NCBI RefSeq assembly: GCF_009761815.1
Contig: NZ_RWIN01000020.1
Location: 27,107-91,106, forward strand
Source: Pseudomonas sp. PB120
GTDB taxonomy: Bacteria > Pseudomonadota > Gammaproteobacteria > Pseudomonadales > Pseudomonadaceae
Reading direction: 5' to 3'
DNA length: 64,000 bases
The notes under the pieces were generated by a model. That model saw only the letters and a list, made by a program, of their open reading frames with translations, was not told where the DNA came from and made no database searches. Position 1 is the first letter of the stretch; each line of letters opens with the position of its first letter. A program made the translations under genes and the position numbers. Positions 63,960-64,000 of this stretch are shown here, in pieces.

Positions 63960-64000
63960 TCGCCTCCCGCTGACGAGAGATCGAAAGCGCAAGTGGTTGA

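Overview
The window is high-GC chromosomal DNA from a fluorescent pseudomonad, most likely the Pseudomonas fluorescens group. Two blocks keep the gene order of P. aeruginosa: kinB to metQ (around PA5484-PA5505) and the aa3 oxidase locus to the PA0057 region (around PA0114-PA0057). Dispersed palindromes with a GAGCnnGCTC core, typical of P. fluorescens-type genomes, lie between many genes. I see no prophage, insertion sequence, CRISPR array or integrative element. This is core genome plus a few poorly characterised small genes.

Left part (1-23.3 kb): the 3' part of the kinB histidine kinase; a c-di-GMP phosphodiesterase and a diguanylate cyclase flanking an AmpDh2-type amidase; an EEP-family nuclease/phosphatase; dsbA; two small c-type cytochromes; engB; a strong candidate for the envelope-stress sRNA ErsA; polA; thrB; the divergent znuA / zur-znuC-znuB zinc locus with a Zur-box-like palindrome; a lipoprotein gene; a large-subunit catalase gene; and the metNIQ methionine importer.

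Middle part (23.3-44 kb): a complete aa3-type cytochrome c oxidase locus (coxB, coxA, ctaG, coIII, SURF1, a Sco-like CxxxC protein, ctaA, cyoE, sco) read on the minus strand from a sigma-S-like promoter. It is followed by a hypothetical gene, a SulP transporter next to a beta-carbonic anhydrase, a LexA-box-preceded PA0069-type radical SAM gene, an orphan EF-hand/dockerin-like small protein, a TpbA-like phosphatase, YheV and oligopeptidase A, a gamma-carbonic-anhydrase-like protein, a HAD phosphatase, an HExxH lipoprotein, and paired small lipoproteins.

Right part (44-64 kb): OsmC, a luciferase-like oxidoreductase, dodecin and a DUF883 protein; trpI / trpBA; an RcnB/CigR-like protein; a DUF4105-type secreted HExxH protein with three tandem DUF2388 genes; two DUF1127 genes surrounded by a cluster of CTGTAC sites; an acetyl-CoA hydrolase/CoA-transferase; the three-gene pnt transhydrogenase; the gcdR / gcdH-gcoT glutarate module; and, at the very end, tandem promoters and the start of the leader of an rRNA operon whose 16S gene lies just outside the window.

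Starts were moved to internal ATG/GTG codons where a Shine-Dalgarno sequence, a known family N-terminus or gene overlap favoured them. Functions are assigned by recognising sequence features and family memory; no database search was run.
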